DNA of 64,000 bases from an uncultured Lachnospiraceae bacterium (GTDB taxonomy: Bacteria; Bacillota; Clostridia; Lachnospirales; Lachnospiraceae). Shown here one piece after another: positions 1 to 8,648 of this stretch. The notes under the pieces were generated by a model. It had not been told where the DNA came from and did not search any database. It saw only the letters and a program-made list of their open reading frames with translations. How positions within the stretch are numbered: position 1 is the first letter of the stretch; each line of letters opens with the position of its first letter. Position numbers and translations under genes: made by a program. The stretch spans positions 1-64,000 of the forward strand of contig CANSPM010000003.1 in the NCBI GenBank assembly GCA_947648875.1, given 5' to 3'.

Positions 1-1904
1 AATTCCAGACTTTACTGGGTGTTACGGGCTCCGGCAAGACCTTTACCATGGCCAATGTGATTGCGGCGCTGAATAAGCCTACCCTTATCATTGCGCACAA
101 CAAGACACTGGCAGGACAGCTCTACGGCGAATTTAAAGAGTTTTTCCCGGAGAACGCAGTGGAGTACTTTGTCTCCTACTACGATTATTACCAGCCGGAG
201 GCCTATGTGCCTTCGTCGGATACCTATATTGCCAAGGACTCTTCCGTCAATGACGAGATCGACAAGCTCCGGCTGTCCGCCACGGCATCTCTGTCTGAGC
301 GCAGGGATGTGGTTGTGGTGGCCAGTGTTTCCTGTATTTACGGATTGGGCAGCCCGGACGATTACCAGGAGATGATCGTGTCCCTGCGTCCGGGTATGGT
401 AAAGGATCGGGACCAGGTGCTCAGGGAACTTGTGGATATCCAGTACGACCGCAATGACATGGACTTGCAGAGAGGCACTTTCCGGGTGCGGGGGGATGTG
501 GTGGAGATCTATCCGGCCCAGGGCGGCGACTACCTGATCCGGGTGGAATTTTTTGGGGACGAGATCGACCGGATCTCTCAGGTGGAGCCCTTGACAGGCA
601 AGGCCCGCGCCACATTAAACCATATCTCCATCTTCCCGGCATCCCACTATGTGGTGGCGGCGGAGAAGATCAGGCGCGCCTGTGACAATATTGAGATCGA
701 ACTGGAGGAGCGGGTGCGTTTTTTCAAGGGGGAGGACAAGCTGATTGAGGCCCAGCGAATTGCGGAGCGCACCAACTTTGACGTGGAGATGCTGCGGGAA
801 GCGGGATTCTGCTCCGGCATAGAGAACTACTCCCGCCATCTGAGCGGTACGAAGCCGGGGGAACCTCCCAAATGTCTGATGGATTATTTTGGGGATGATT
901 ATCTGATCATCATAGATGAGTCTCATATGACGATTCCCCAGATCGGCGCCATGTATGCCGGGGACAGGTCCCGCAAGACCACTCTGGTGGATTACGGTTT
1001 CAGACTGCCCTCGGCGCTGGACAACCGCCCCCTGAATTTCTCGGAATTTGAGGCGCATATCGACCAGATCCTCTTTGTGTCCGCCACACCGGCGAAGTAT
1101 GAGGAAGAGCATGAACTGTTTCGGGCAGAGCAGATTATTCGTCCCACCGGTCTGCTGGACCCGCAGGTGGACGTGCGTCCGGTGGAGGGGCAGGTGGACG
1201 ACCTGATCGGAGAGATCAACCGGGAGGTGGCAAAGCACAACAAGGTGTTGATTACCACCCTGACCAAACGTATGGCCGAGGATCTCACCGACTATATGAA
1301 GGAAGTCGGCGTCAGGGTAAAATATCTTCATTCGGACATTGACACCATGGAGCGGGCGGAAATCATCCGGGACATGCGGCTGGATGTGTTTGACGTGCTG
1401 GTGGGCATCAATCTGTTGCGGGAGGGGCTGGACATTCCGGAGATTACGCTGGTAGCCATACTGGACGCGGATAAGGAGGGATTTCTGCGCAGCGGCACTT
1501 CCCTGATTCAGACCATCGGACGGGCGGCCCGTAATGCGGACGGACGCGTAATCATGTATGCGGATGTGATCACCGATTCCATGCGCATGGCGATCGACGA
1601 GACCAACCGCCGCCGGGCCATTCAGACTGCCTACAACAAGGCGCACGGGATCACGCCCCAGACCATCAAGAAAGCAGTGCGTGAACTGATCAGTATTTCC
1701 AGGGAGATCGCGGAGGAGGAAGTGCGCTTTGAGAAAGACCCTGAGTCCATGAGCCGCAGAGAATTGGAGAAATTGATTGCGGATATCCAGCGGAAGATGC
1801 GGAAAGCGGCGGCAGACCTGAACTTTGAGGCCGCAGCGCAACTGCGGGATAAAATGCTGGAGCTTAAGGAAAAAATAAATGAACTGAATGAAGAGGACGC
1901 CTGA
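1..1904 (+). CDS. uvrB: UvrABC excinuclease subunit B (5' partial)
   Basis: UvrB is the DNA-damage-verifying helicase-like subunit of nucleotide excision repair; it is loaded by UvrA and then recruits UvrC. The frame is open from base 3, so the gene starts before the window; about 633 residues are visible and roughly 25-30 N-terminal ones are missing compared with the usual ~660. The Walker A motif GVTGSGKT lies within the first dozen visible residues. The beta-hairpin region ([12 protein letters not shown]), motif II DESHM, motif III VSATP, the LREGLDIPE motif V and the QTIGRAARN motif VI follow in normal order. The C-terminal UVR coiled-coil that contacts UvrC is present ([12 protein letters not shown]...[12 protein letters not shown]). 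The ORF-track start at 48 is an internal methionine. uvrA follows 124 bases downstream, the usual clostridial order. Confidence 0.97.
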   Translation, partial: FQTLLGVTGSGKTFTMANVIAALNKPTLIIAHNKTLAGQLYGEFKEFFPENAVEYFVSYYDYYQPEAYVPSSDTYIAKDSSVNDEIDKLRLSATASLSERRDVVVVASVSCIYGLGSPDDYQEMIVSLRPGMVKDRDQVLRELVDIQYDRNDMDLQRGTFRVRGDVVEIYPAQGGDYLIRVEFFGDEIDRISQVEPLTGKARATLNHISIFPASHYVVAAEKIRRACDNIEIELEERVRFFKGEDKLIEAQRIAERTNFDVEMLREAGFCSGIENYSRHLSGTKPGEPPKCLMDYFGDDYLIIIDESHMTIPQIGAMYAGDRSRKTTLVDYGFRLPSALDNRPLNFSEFEAHIDQILFVSATPAKYEEEHELFRAEQIIRPTGLLDPQVDVRPVEGQVDDLIGEINREVAKHNKVLITTLTKRMAEDLTDYMKEVGVRVKYLHSDIDTMERAEIIRDMRLDVFDVLVGINLLREGLDIPEITLVAILDADKEGFLRSGTSLIQTIGRAARNADGRVIMYADVITDSMRMAIDETNRRRAIQTAYNKAHGITPQTIKKAVRELISISREIAEEEVRFEKDPESMSRRELEKLIADIQRKMRKAAADLNFEAAAQLRDKMLELKEKINELNEEDA

Positions 1905-2028
1905 CACGGAAGGCGCCTGCGCCCACCAGGGCGGGATCATGGACAGAGGAAAAGTTGGAAAAGCCCGGAACGTGTTTCCGTCATGTTCCAGGAATGTTTA
2001 ATATAGAGACAAGCGAGGGTATACGAAT

Positions 2029-4884
2029 ATGGAAGAAGCCAAAAAAATGCTCCCCAGGAGGGAATATATTAAGATCAGAGGAGCCAGTGAGCACAATTTA
2101 AAAAATATTGATGTGGACATCCCCAGGAATGAGTTTGTTGTACTGACAGGCATGTCGGGTTCGGGGAAATCCTCTTTGGCCTTTGACACCATCTACGCCG
2201 AGGGGCAGCGCAGATATATGGAATCACTGTCCTCCTACGCGAGACAGTTCCTGGGCCAGATGGAGAAACCCAATGTGGAGCGCATTGACGGGCTGTCCCC
2301 GGCCATTTCCATTGACCAGAAATCCACCAACCGCAATCCCCGTTCCACGGTGGGCACAGTGACGGAAATTTACGACTATTTTCGTCTGCTGTATGCCAGA
2401 ATCGGCATACCGCACTGTCCCAAATGCGGAAGAGTCATTGCCCGACAGACAGTGGACCAGATGGTGGACCAGATTATGGCGCTGGGGGAAGGGGCCAGAA
2501 TCCAGCTGCTGGCCCCGGTGGTCAGAGGCCGTAAGGGAATGCATGAAAAGGTATTTGACCGCGCCAAGAAAAGCGGCTATGTCCGGGTGAGAGTGGACGG
2601 CAATCTGTATGAACTGGCGGAAGACATTCCCATGGAGAAAAATATTAAGCACAATATTGAGATTGTGGTGGATCGCCTGGTGGTGAAGGAAGGTATTGAG
2701 AAGCGTCTGGCAGACTCTATTGAGAATGTGCTGGAACTGGCGGAGGGACTTTTGGAGGTGGATGTGATCGGAGGAGAAGTCATGAACTTTTCCCAGAGTT
2801 TTTCCTGTCCTGACTGCGGTATCAGCATCAGTGAAGTGGAGCCCCGCAGTTTTTCTTTCAACAATCCTTTCGGTGCCTGTCCGGTATGTTTTGGACTGGG
2901 CTATAAAATGGAGTTTGATATGGAGCTGATCGTTCCCAACCAGAGTCTGTCCATCAACCAGGGCGCAATTGTGGCTCTGGGCTGGCAATCCTGTAGTTCC
3001 AGGGGCAGCTTTACAAACGCGCTTCTACAGGCACTCAGCAAGGAATACCACTTTGATTTGGACACGCCTTTTCAGGATTATCCGGAGAAGGTCAAGGAAG
3101 TGCTGATTCACGGAACCGGTGGAAAAGAGGTTACCGTATACTATGAGGGGCAGCGGGGAAAGGGCGAATATCCGGTAGCTTTTGAGGGACTGCTCCTGAA
3201 TCTGGAGCGCAGATACCGGGAGTCAGGTTCCGAATCCATGAAGGCGGAGTATGAGACGTTTATGCGGATTACACCCTGCAAGGAATGCAAGGGAATGCGC
3301 CTGAAACGGGAATCGCTGGCGGTGACGGTGGGTGATAAGAATATTTATGAAGTCACCGCCCTTTCTATTGTAAAGCTGTATGACTTTGTGATGAACTTAC
3401 AGCTGTCACCGCAGCAGGAGCTTATTGGGAAACAGCTGCTCAAGGAAATCCGTGCCAGAGTAAAATTTTTACAGGACGTGGGCCTGGATTATCTGTCTCT
3501 GTCCCGGGCCACGGCCAGTTTATCGGGCGGCGAAGCCCAGCGAATCCGTCTGGCCACGCAGATCGGCTCCGGCCTGGTGGGCGTGTGCTACATTCTGGAT
3601 GAACCCAGTATTGGCCTGCATCAGCGGGACAACGACAAGTTGTTGGCCACATTAAAGCATCTTCGGGATCTGGGCAATACCCTGATTGTGGTGGAGCATG
3701 ACGAGGACACCATGCTGGCGGCGGACTATATCGTGGACATTGGCCCCGGTGCGGGCTCCCACGGCGGCGAAGTGGTGGCTGTGGGCACCGCTTCGGAGAT
3801 CATGGAGGTGACTGAGTCTGTGACGGGCCAGTATTTAAGCGGCAGAAAATCCATTCCCGTGCCCAAAGTGCGCCGCAAGCCCACAGGAATGATCAAAGTG
3901 CTGGGGGCGGCGGAGAATAATCTGAAAAATGTGGACGTCACCTTTCCTCTGGGTATTATGACCTGCGTCACCGGTGTGTCCGGTTCCGGAAAAAGTTCTC
4001 TGGTGAATGAGGTTCTGAACAAGCATCTGTCCCGGGATCTGAACCGGGCCAGGGTGATTCCCGGAAAGCACAGGGGAATTGAGGGAATAGAGCAGCTGGA
4101 CAAGGTCATTGACATCGACCAGTCCCCCATAGGCCGCACCCCCAGATCCAACCCGGCCACTTATACCGGAGTGTTTGACATGATTCGTGACCTGTTTGCC
4201 TCCACGCCCGATGCCAAGGCCAAAGGGTATAACAAAGGGCGATTCAGCTTTAACGTGAAGGGGGGGCGATGTGAGGCGTGCAGCGGAGACGGCATAATCA
4301 AGATAGAGATGCACTTCCTGCCGGATGTTTATGTGCCCTGTGAAGTCTGCGGCGGCAAGCGCTACAACAGGGAGACGTTGGACGTGAAGTACAAGGGCAG
4401 GAGCATCTATGACGTGCTGGATATGACGGTGGAGGAGGCCCTGCCGTTTTTTGAGAATGTGCCCTCCATCCGCAATAAGATTCAGACCCTGTATGATGTG
4501 GGACTGTCTTATGTGAAGCTGGGACAGCCTTCCACCACCCTCTCTGGCGGCGAGGCCCAGCGGATCAAGCTGGCGACGGAGTTGTCCAGACGCAGTACGG
4601 GCAAGACGGTATACATTTTGGATGAACCCACCACCGGTCTGCATTTCGCGGATGTTCACAAACTTGTGGAGATCCTGCACAAGCTGGCGGACGGAGGCAA
4701 TACGGTGATTGTCATTGAGCACAACCTGGATGTGATCAAAGCGGCGGACTATATCATAGATATGGGGCCGGAAGGCGGAGACCGGGGAGGCACGGTCATC
4801 GCCCAGGGAACGCCGGAGGAAATCGCCCAGGTTCCCGGATCCTACACAGGCGTTTATGTAAAAAAGATGCTGGAGAGGGGTTAA
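2029..4884 (+). CDS. uvrA: UvrABC excinuclease subunit A
   Basis: UvrA is the dimeric ABC-type ATPase that first recognises helix-distorting lesions and hands DNA to UvrB. The 951 residues match the family length (~940-950). Two nucleotide-binding halves are visible: Walker [10 protein letters not shown] near residue 45 and GVSGSGKSS near 645, with paired signature sequences LSGGEAQRI in each half and DEP Walker B regions. Zinc-binding cysteine pairs are intact (CPDCG...CPVC near residue 262 and CEACSGDG...CEVCGG near 750), plus CPKCGR near residue 129. ATG 2029 sits about 8 bases after a GAGGG-type site; an in-frame ATG at 2047 is the alternative. Expressed with uvrB; two hairpin terminators follow. 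Confidence 0.97.
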   Translation: MEEAKKMLPRREYIKIRGASEHNLKNIDVDIPRNEFVVLTGMSGSGKSSLAFDTIYAEGQRRYMESLSSYARQFLGQMEKPNVERIDGLSPAISIDQKSTNRNPRSTVGTVTEIYDYFRLLYARIGIPHCPKCGRVIARQTVDQMVDQIMALGEGARIQLLAPVVRGRKGMHEKVFDRAKKSGYVRVRVDGNLYELAEDIPMEKNIKHNIEIVVDRLVVKEGIEKRLADSIENVLELAEGLLEVDVIGGEVMNFSQSFSCPDCGISISEVEPRSFSFNNPFGACPVCFGLGYKMEFDMELIVPNQSLSINQGAIVALGWQSCSSRGSFTNALLQALSKEYHFDLDTPFQDYPEKVKEVLIHGTGGKEVTVYYEGQRGKGEYPVAFEGLLLNLERRYRESGSESMKAEYETFMRITPCKECKGMRLKRESLAVTVGDKNIYEVTALSIVKLYDFVMNLQLSPQQELIGKQLLKEIRARVKFLQDVGLDYLSLSRATASLSGGEAQRIRLATQIGSGLVGVCYILDEPSIGLHQRDNDKLLATLKHLRDLGNTLIVVEHDEDTMLAADYIVDIGPGAGSHGGEVVAVGTASEIMEVTESVTGQYLSGRKSIPVPKVRRKPTGMIKVLGAAENNLKNVDVTFPLGIMTCVTGVSGSGKSSLVNEVLNKHLSRDLNRARVIPGKHRGIEGIEQLDKVIDIDQSPIGRTPRSNPATYTGVFDMIRDLFASTPDAKAKGYNKGRFSFNVKGGRCEACSGDGIIKIEMHFLPDVYVPCEVCGGKRYNRETLDVKYKGRSIYDVLDMTVEEALPFFENVPSIRNKIQTLYDVGLSYVKLGQPSTTLSGGEAQRIKLATELSRRSTGKTVYILDEPTTGLHFADVHKLVEILHKLADGGNTVIVIEHNLDVIKAADYIIDMGPEGGDRGGTVIAQGTPEEIAQVPGSYTGVYVKKMLERG

Positions 4885-4924
4885 GCCATTCTGAAATCAG
4901 CCGATATAAATAGGGAAAGCAAGG

Positions 4925-4967
4925 ATGCGAAAAGAGAACGGAGGGAACCGTTTTCTTTTCGCATTTA
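4925..4967 (+). terminator. Intrinsic terminator after uvrA
   Basis: A 17-bp stem, ATGCGAAAAGAGAACGG paired with CCGTTTTCTTTTCGCAT (one G-U pair), with a 6-nt loop. It is followed by a short T/A stretch and lies 40 bases after the uvrA stop codon. Confidence 0.75.
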
Positions 4968-4980
4968 AAAACTCCTGTAA

Positions 4981-5030
4981 TTTTGCGGCAAAATAATTTG
5001 TGGCAAAGAATTTTTAGCCGCAAAAATTTT
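4981..5030 (+). terminator. Second terminator-like hairpin before mbl
   Basis: Perfect 9-bp arms TTTTGCGGC (4981-4989) and GCCGCAAAA (5017-5025), followed by ATTTTT. It lies between the first terminator and the mbl promoter, so it probably backs up the separation of uvrA from mbl transcription. The long AT-rich loop makes it less certain than the first hairpin. Confidence 0.5.
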
Positions 5031-5042
5031 TACAAAACCCCT

Positions 5043-5070
5043 TTGAAAAAAAAATGTTTTCATGTATAAT
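5043..5070 (+). promoter_or_regulatory. Sigma-A type promoter for mbl-flhO-flhP
   Basis: A -35 box TTGAAA (5043-5048), 16-bp spacer and a perfect TATAAT -10 box (5065-5070). Transcription would begin near 5077, giving a leader of about 175 nt ahead of the mbl start at 5253. The 369-base gap between uvrA and mbl therefore holds two terminators, this promoter and a structured leader. Confidence 0.7.
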
Positions 5071-5161
5071 GTACGTTGACGTTATGCGTCTGCACAGGAA
5101 TTGTTTATTTATCTGAAAATGTGGAAACATTAACATATACCTGCGGGCAATGAAATTTGCC

Positions 5162-5224
5162 ATTTTACCCGACTCACGAGCTTACAGCGCTATGATCCAG
5201 CGGTAAAATCCAACGCTCGTGAGT
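5162..5224 (+). promoter_or_regulatory. Possible pseudoknot in the mbl 5' leader
   Basis: Two inverted repeats interleave in the order A-B-A'-B'. A is ATTTTACC (5162-5169) with GGTAAAAT (5202-5209). B is ACTCACGAGC (5172-5181) with GCTCGTGAGT (5215-5224). Both are perfect, 8 and 10 bp, and the order fits an H-type pseudoknot or two mutually exclusive hairpins. The second arm of B ends about 12 bases before the AAAGGGG ribosome binding site. I do not recognise a known riboswitch class. Confidence 0.5.
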
Positions 5225-5252
5225 ATTGATGCCATGAAAGGGGTAGTAACAT

Positions 5253-6242
5253 ATGTATACTGATATCGGAATTGATTTGGGTACCGCCAGCATTTTGGTT
5301 TACATCAGAGGAAAGGGCGTAGTCCTGAAAGAGCCGTCTGTTGTAGCTTTCGATAGAGATACCAACAAGATTAAAGCCATCGGTGAGGATGCCCGGCTGA
5401 TGCTGGGGCGTACACCCGGCAATATTGTGGCGGTGAGACCTCTGCGGCAGGGTGTGATCTCGGACTATACTGTCACAGAGAAGATGATGAAGTATTTTAT
5501 CCAGAAAGCTCTGGGGAAGAGAACTTTCCGCAAGCCCCGCATAGCGGTCTGCGTGCCCAGCGGAGTGACGGAGGTGGAAAAGAAAGCGGTAGAGGATGCT
5601 ACCTACCAGGCCGGAGCCCGGGAGGTATTCATCATAGAGGAGCCCATTGCGGCGGCCATCGGCGCGGGGATCGACATTTCCAAACCCTGCGGCAACATGA
5701 TCGTGGATATTGGCGGCGGTACTTCCGATATAGCCGTAATCTCTCTGGGAGGTACTGTTGTCAGCGCTTCCATCAAGATAGCCGGAGACGATTTTGACGA
5801 GGCGATTGTGCGATATATGCGTAAGAAGCACAATCTGCTTATCGGTGAGCGGACTGCCGAGGATTTGAAGATCAAAATCGGTTCCGCGTTCAAGCGTCCG
5901 GAGGTGGACTATATGGATGTCCGGGGCCGAAACCTGGTGACGGGTCTGCCCAAGACGGTGAAAGTATCCTCCGAGGAGACGGAGGAAGCTCTGCGGGAGA
6001 CCACGGCGCAGATTGTGGAGACGATTCACAGCGTGCTGGAGAAGACTCCGCCCGAGTTGGCGGCGGATATCGCGGACAGAGGCATTGTGCTCACTGGCGG
6101 CGGCAGTCTGCTGCGAGGGCTGGAGGATCTGATCTCCGCCAAGACAGGTATCAATACCATGACGGCAGAAGATCCCATGACGGCGGTGGCTATCGGCACC
6201 GGCAAATACGTGGAATTTCTGGCAGGCTACCGCGAGGATTGA
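5253..6242 (+). CDS. mbl: MreB/Mbl-family rod-shape actin homologue
   Basis: A bacterial actin that polymerises under the membrane and guides lateral cell-wall synthesis. At 329 residues it is the standard MreB length. The actin-fold phosphate motifs are intact: DIGIDLGTAS at the N-terminus, VDIGGGTSD near residue 152, and the C-terminal adenosine motif VLTGGGSLLRG. The EEPIAAAIGAG connector region is typical of MreB/Mbl. The start is set by AAAGGGG about 8 bases upstream. I call it Mbl rather than MreB because it is followed directly by flhO and flhP as in Bacillus subtilis, and no mreC/mreD is nearby. It has its own promoter and a structured leader. The large minus-strand ORF across it is a shadow. 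Confidence 0.9.
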   Translation: MYTDIGIDLGTASILVYIRGKGVVLKEPSVVAFDRDTNKIKAIGEDARLMLGRTPGNIVAVRPLRQGVISDYTVTEKMMKYFIQKALGKRTFRKPRIAVCVPSGVTEVEKKAVEDATYQAGAREVFIIEEPIAAAIGAGIDISKPCGNMIVDIGGGTSDIAVISLGGTVVSASIKIAGDDFDEAIVRYMRKKHNLLIGERTAEDLKIKIGSAFKRPEVDYMDVRGRNLVTGLPKTVKVSSEETEEALRETTAQIVETIHSVLEKTPPELAADIADRGIVLTGGGSLLRGLEDLISAKTGINTMTAEDPMTAVAIGTGKYVEFLAGYRED

Positions 6243-6275
6243 CAAAAGCGGAAATGTAATAAAGGAGAATGACAT

Positions 6276-7058
6276 ATGCTTAGAGGACTCTATACAGCTC
6301 ATACCGGGTTGCGCAACGAGCAGAACCGTATGGATATACTGACCAACAATCTGGCCAATGCATCCACGGTAGGTTTTAAAAAGGAAGGTTCCACCAGTCA
6401 GCCTTTTCGTGAAGTGCTGGCTGTGAAGATCAAGGACTCCTCGGTGGGACTGGGAACCATTCAGCCCATAGGCCACAGCCGTTTGGGTGTAAAAATTGGT
6501 GAGAACTATACGGACTACGGTCAGGGACCTTTTCGGGTTACGGACAATACCTATGATCTGGCACTGTCCGGCAGCGGTTTCTTTGCGCTCGAATATACGG
6601 ACAGCGAAGGGGAGACCTCTACCAAATATACCAGGGCGGGCAATTTTACATTGACCCAGGACGGCTATCTGGTGAACAATGACGGTATGTATGTGCTGGA
6701 TACCCAGAACCGCCGGATTCAGCTTGACACATTGACCACCGATACCAAGATTGACGACGCAGGCAATATCTTCCAGAATGAACGGCAGGTGGCTCAGATT
6801 CAGGTGGCGGATTTTGAGGACTATGATTATCTGGAAAAATTTGGGGATACCTTTTTCCAGCCGGTGGAGGGGGCTACTCCCATAGACGGAACCGGGGAAG
6901 TGAAATCAGGCGTGCTGGAGATGGCCAATATGTCCGTTATTTCGGAGATGGTCAACATGATCAGCGTGACAAGAGCTTATGAGAGCAATCAGAAAATCGT
7001 GCAGACCTATGATGAGAGTCTGGATATTTCCGTGAACCAGCTGGGAAGAATACAGTAA
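6276..7058 (+). CDS. flhO: Flagellar hook-basal body protein (FlhO/FlgF-like)
   Basis: A rod protein of the flagellar basal body, exported by the flagellar type III system. The N-terminal rod motif is visible (LRGLYTAHTGLRNEQNRMDI then TNNLANASTVGFKKE), followed by the FlgE/F/G-type central domain (SGSGFFALE) and the C-terminal helix with NMISVTRAYESNQKIVQTYD. At 260 residues it suits FlgF/FlhO. AAAGGAG lies 7 bases upstream of the ATG. It sits 33 bases after mbl and is probably in the same operon. Ordinary in sequence; its separation from the main flagellar operon is also seen in Bacillus. Confidence 0.92.
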   Translation: MLRGLYTAHTGLRNEQNRMDILTNNLANASTVGFKKEGSTSQPFREVLAVKIKDSSVGLGTIQPIGHSRLGVKIGENYTDYGQGPFRVTDNTYDLALSGSGFFALEYTDSEGETSTKYTRAGNFTLTQDGYLVNNDGMYVLDTQNRRIQLDTLTTDTKIDDAGNIFQNERQVAQIQVADFEDYDYLEKFGDTFFQPVEGATPIDGTGEVKSGVLEMANMSVISEMVNMISVTRAYESNQKIVQTYDESLDISVNQLGRIQ

Positions 7059-7233
7059 AGAACAACTGAACGCTGCTTGAAGTAAGGGGCTGTTTCATAC
7101 GGGGGGTCCCGCAGGGCTTCAAACGGACTTTCAGGTGAACACGGACTGCAACATAGATAGACGGAAACGGTGAAAATGACAGCTGCGGCATGTCTCATGT
7201 GGGATATGGGCCGTAGAGACAGGAGAGAAAGAG

Positions 7234-8055
7234 ATGGTTCGGAGCTTATGGACAGCGGCGACAGGCATGATCGCCCAGCAGACAAATATCGACAACATTG
7301 CCAACAATCTGGCGAATGTAAATACCACAGGGTATAAGACGGAGGTAAATGAATTTAAGTCCCTTCTGTACCAGAACCTACAGCAGAAGACCACCACGGC
7401 TGACGGGAGGCCCAAGCCCACCGGCGCACAGGTAGGCCTGGGTGTGCGCAACGCCTCTATTACGGCGTTGTATGGCAAGCAAGGACCGCTGCTCTCTTCT
7501 GAGAAGGACACAAACTTTGCCATTGACGGAAAGGGTTTCTTTGCCGTGCAGGGTGGTGACGGCAATACATACTATACCAGAAACGGCAATTTCGACTGGG
7601 CTCTGGGCGAGAATAACAGCAATATGCTGACGACCTCCGATGGACTGCCGGTGATGGATACCCAGGGACGACCGATTAAACTGGGGAGCAACTATGTGGT
7701 TAGCCGGATCACAGTAACCACCGACGGCTCCATATGCTATCCGGACGAGCGGAATGTACCTCAGCCGCTGGGGATTCAGATTGGCCTGATCCAGTTTAAC
7801 AATCCGTCCGGTTTGGTGCGCATGGATGACAGCCTGTATGCGGAGTCCGCTGCCAGTGGACGGCCTATCAACGAGTTTAACAGCACGAATGTGGAGAAGA
7901 GTAGAGTGCTACAGAAATATTTGGAGGGTTCCAATGTGCAGGTCGTGGATGAGATGGTCAACATGATCGTGGCACAGCGCGCCTATGAGATGAATTCCAA
8001 GGCTATCACCGCATCTGACGAGATGCTGCAGCAGGCAAACAATCTGAGACGGTAA
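7234..8055 (+). CDS. flhP: Flagellar rod protein (FlhP/FlgG-like)
   Basis: A second flagellar rod protein, paralogous to the gene before it: VRSLWTAATGMIAQQTNIDN, then NNLANVNTTGYK, a DGKGFFAVQ central motif, and a C-terminal MVNMIVAQRAYEMNSKAI helix that stacks in the rod. The 273 residues match FlgG/FlhP. Start ATG 7234 follows AGGAGAG. The 175-base gap from flhO contains a weak inverted repeat (TTGAAG 7077 / CTTCAA 7117) and no convincing sigma-28 promoter. The end of this gene runs straight into the structured repeats that precede the rod-binding gene. Confidence 0.92.
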   Translation: MVRSLWTAATGMIAQQTNIDNIANNLANVNTTGYKTEVNEFKSLLYQNLQQKTTTADGRPKPTGAQVGLGVRNASITALYGKQGPLLSSEKDTNFAIDGKGFFAVQGGDGNTYYTRNGNFDWALGENNSNMLTTSDGLPVMDTQGRPIKLGSNYVVSRITVTTDGSICYPDERNVPQPLGIQIGLIQFNNPSGLVRMDDSLYAESAASGRPINEFNSTNVEKSRVLQKYLEGSNVQVVDEMVNMIVAQRAYEMNSKAITASDEMLQQANNLRR

Positions 8056-8086
8056 TCTCTAAATAGCGTTTTATCTGTCGGCGGAA

Positions 8087-8212
8087 AAGATACGGTACTC
8101 TAAACAGTATCTTATCAGACGGCGCCCAGAGAATATCCGGACGCCGGAGCGGCCGGAAATTCTCTGCCAGGAGAGGTGTCGTCTGAAAAGATACGGTACT
8201 CTAAATAGGAGG
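8087..8212 (+). repeat. Leader hairpin repeat, locus A (upstream of flgJ-like gene)
   Basis: The word GGTACTCTAAACA (8094-8106) is the 13-nt loop of a 7-bp stem AAGATAC / GTATCTT. A second copy, GGTACTCTAAATA (8195-8207), again preceded by AAGATAC, runs into the ribosome binding site AGGAGG (8207-8212). The 88 nt between copies form a long imperfect hairpin: GTATCTTATCAGACG (8107-8121) against CGTCTGAAAAGATAC (8180-8194), 14 of 15, with inner arms AGAGAATATCCGG / CCGGAAATTCTCT. A degenerate third copy overlaps the flhP stop codon (8051). The right arm GTATCTT can thus pair upstream or downstream. Confidence 0.65.
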
Positions 8213-8220
8213 TTTTGACA

Positions 8221-8580
8221 ATGGATATCGGCAGTTTATGGAATGCAGGGAGCATGAGCAGTATGGCCAGCATGGCGGCAAACAACGCGTCTGCTTCCAA
8301 ACTGGAAGGAACCCTGAAAACAGGATACGAAAATGCCACTGATGAGGAGCTGATGAGCGCATGTAAACAGTTTGAGGCTTACTTTCTGGAGCAGATGTTC
8401 AAGGCCATGCAGAAGACGGTTCCAAACTACAGTACAGAGGGAATGACAGGTTCCAGCAGCAGCCTGATGGATTATTATAAAGAGCAGATGATCCAACAGG
8501 TGGCGACAGACACCACGGAACAGAGCAGTCTGGGGCTGGCTCAGATGCTTTTTGAACAGATGAAGAGAAATATGGTTTAG
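8221..8580 (+). CDS. FlgJ-type rod-binding domain protein
   Basis: A small protein of 119 residues made almost entirely of the rod-binding domain found at the N-terminus of FlgJ; it lacks the peptidoglycan hydrolase domain of proteobacterial FlgJ, as is usual in Firmicutes. The signature is the helix ACKQFEAYFLEQMFKAMQKT near residues 43-62, followed by a Gly/Ser loop and a second helix ending in LGLAQMLFEQMKRN. It should cap or chaperone rod assembly along with the FlhO and FlhP proteins encoded upstream. ATG 8221 is 8 bases after AGGAGG; the TTG at 8215 in the ORF track is too close to that site. A strong terminator follows, ending the mbl transcription unit. Confidence 0.85.
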   Translation: MDIGSLWNAGSMSSMASMAANNASASKLEGTLKTGYENATDEELMSACKQFEAYFLEQMFKAMQKTVPNYSTEGMTGSSSSLMDYYKEQMIQQVATDTTEQSSLGLAQMLFEQMKRNMV

Positions 8581-8589
8581 GAGTAAAAG

Positions 8590-8622
8590 AAAGGCTGCTG
8601 AAATGAAAAGGCAGCCTTTTTT
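8590..8622 (+). terminator. Intrinsic terminator after the flagellar rod genes
   Basis: Stem AAAGGCTGC / GCAGCCTTT, with the loop TGAAATGAAAAG, followed by a T-tract. It begins about 10 bases after the stop codon at 8580. Confidence 0.85.
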
Positions 8623-8648
8623 GTATTGCGCAGGGAAGAGGATATGTT

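Noticed and set aside
615-1940. 441-codon minus-strand ORF over uvrB, and similar long minus-strand ORFs over uvrA, mbl and others
   Set aside because: They lie opposite genes with clear family motifs, have no ribosome binding sites or neighbours, and their translations are low in recognisable motifs. They are shadows of GC-biased codons.
1966-1980. Possible LexA (SOS) box CGGAACGTGTTTCCG before uvrA
   Set aside because: The palindrome is CGGAA-N5-TTCCG and does not match the Gram-positive GAAC-N4-GTTC consensus closely. uvrB/uvrA are often SOS-controlled, but this sequence is not enough to call a site.
7059-7233. A sigma-28 promoter for the flagellar genes
   Set aside because: I looked for TAAA-N15-GCCGATAA-like sequences ahead of flhO, flhP and the flgJ-like gene and found none that was convincing.
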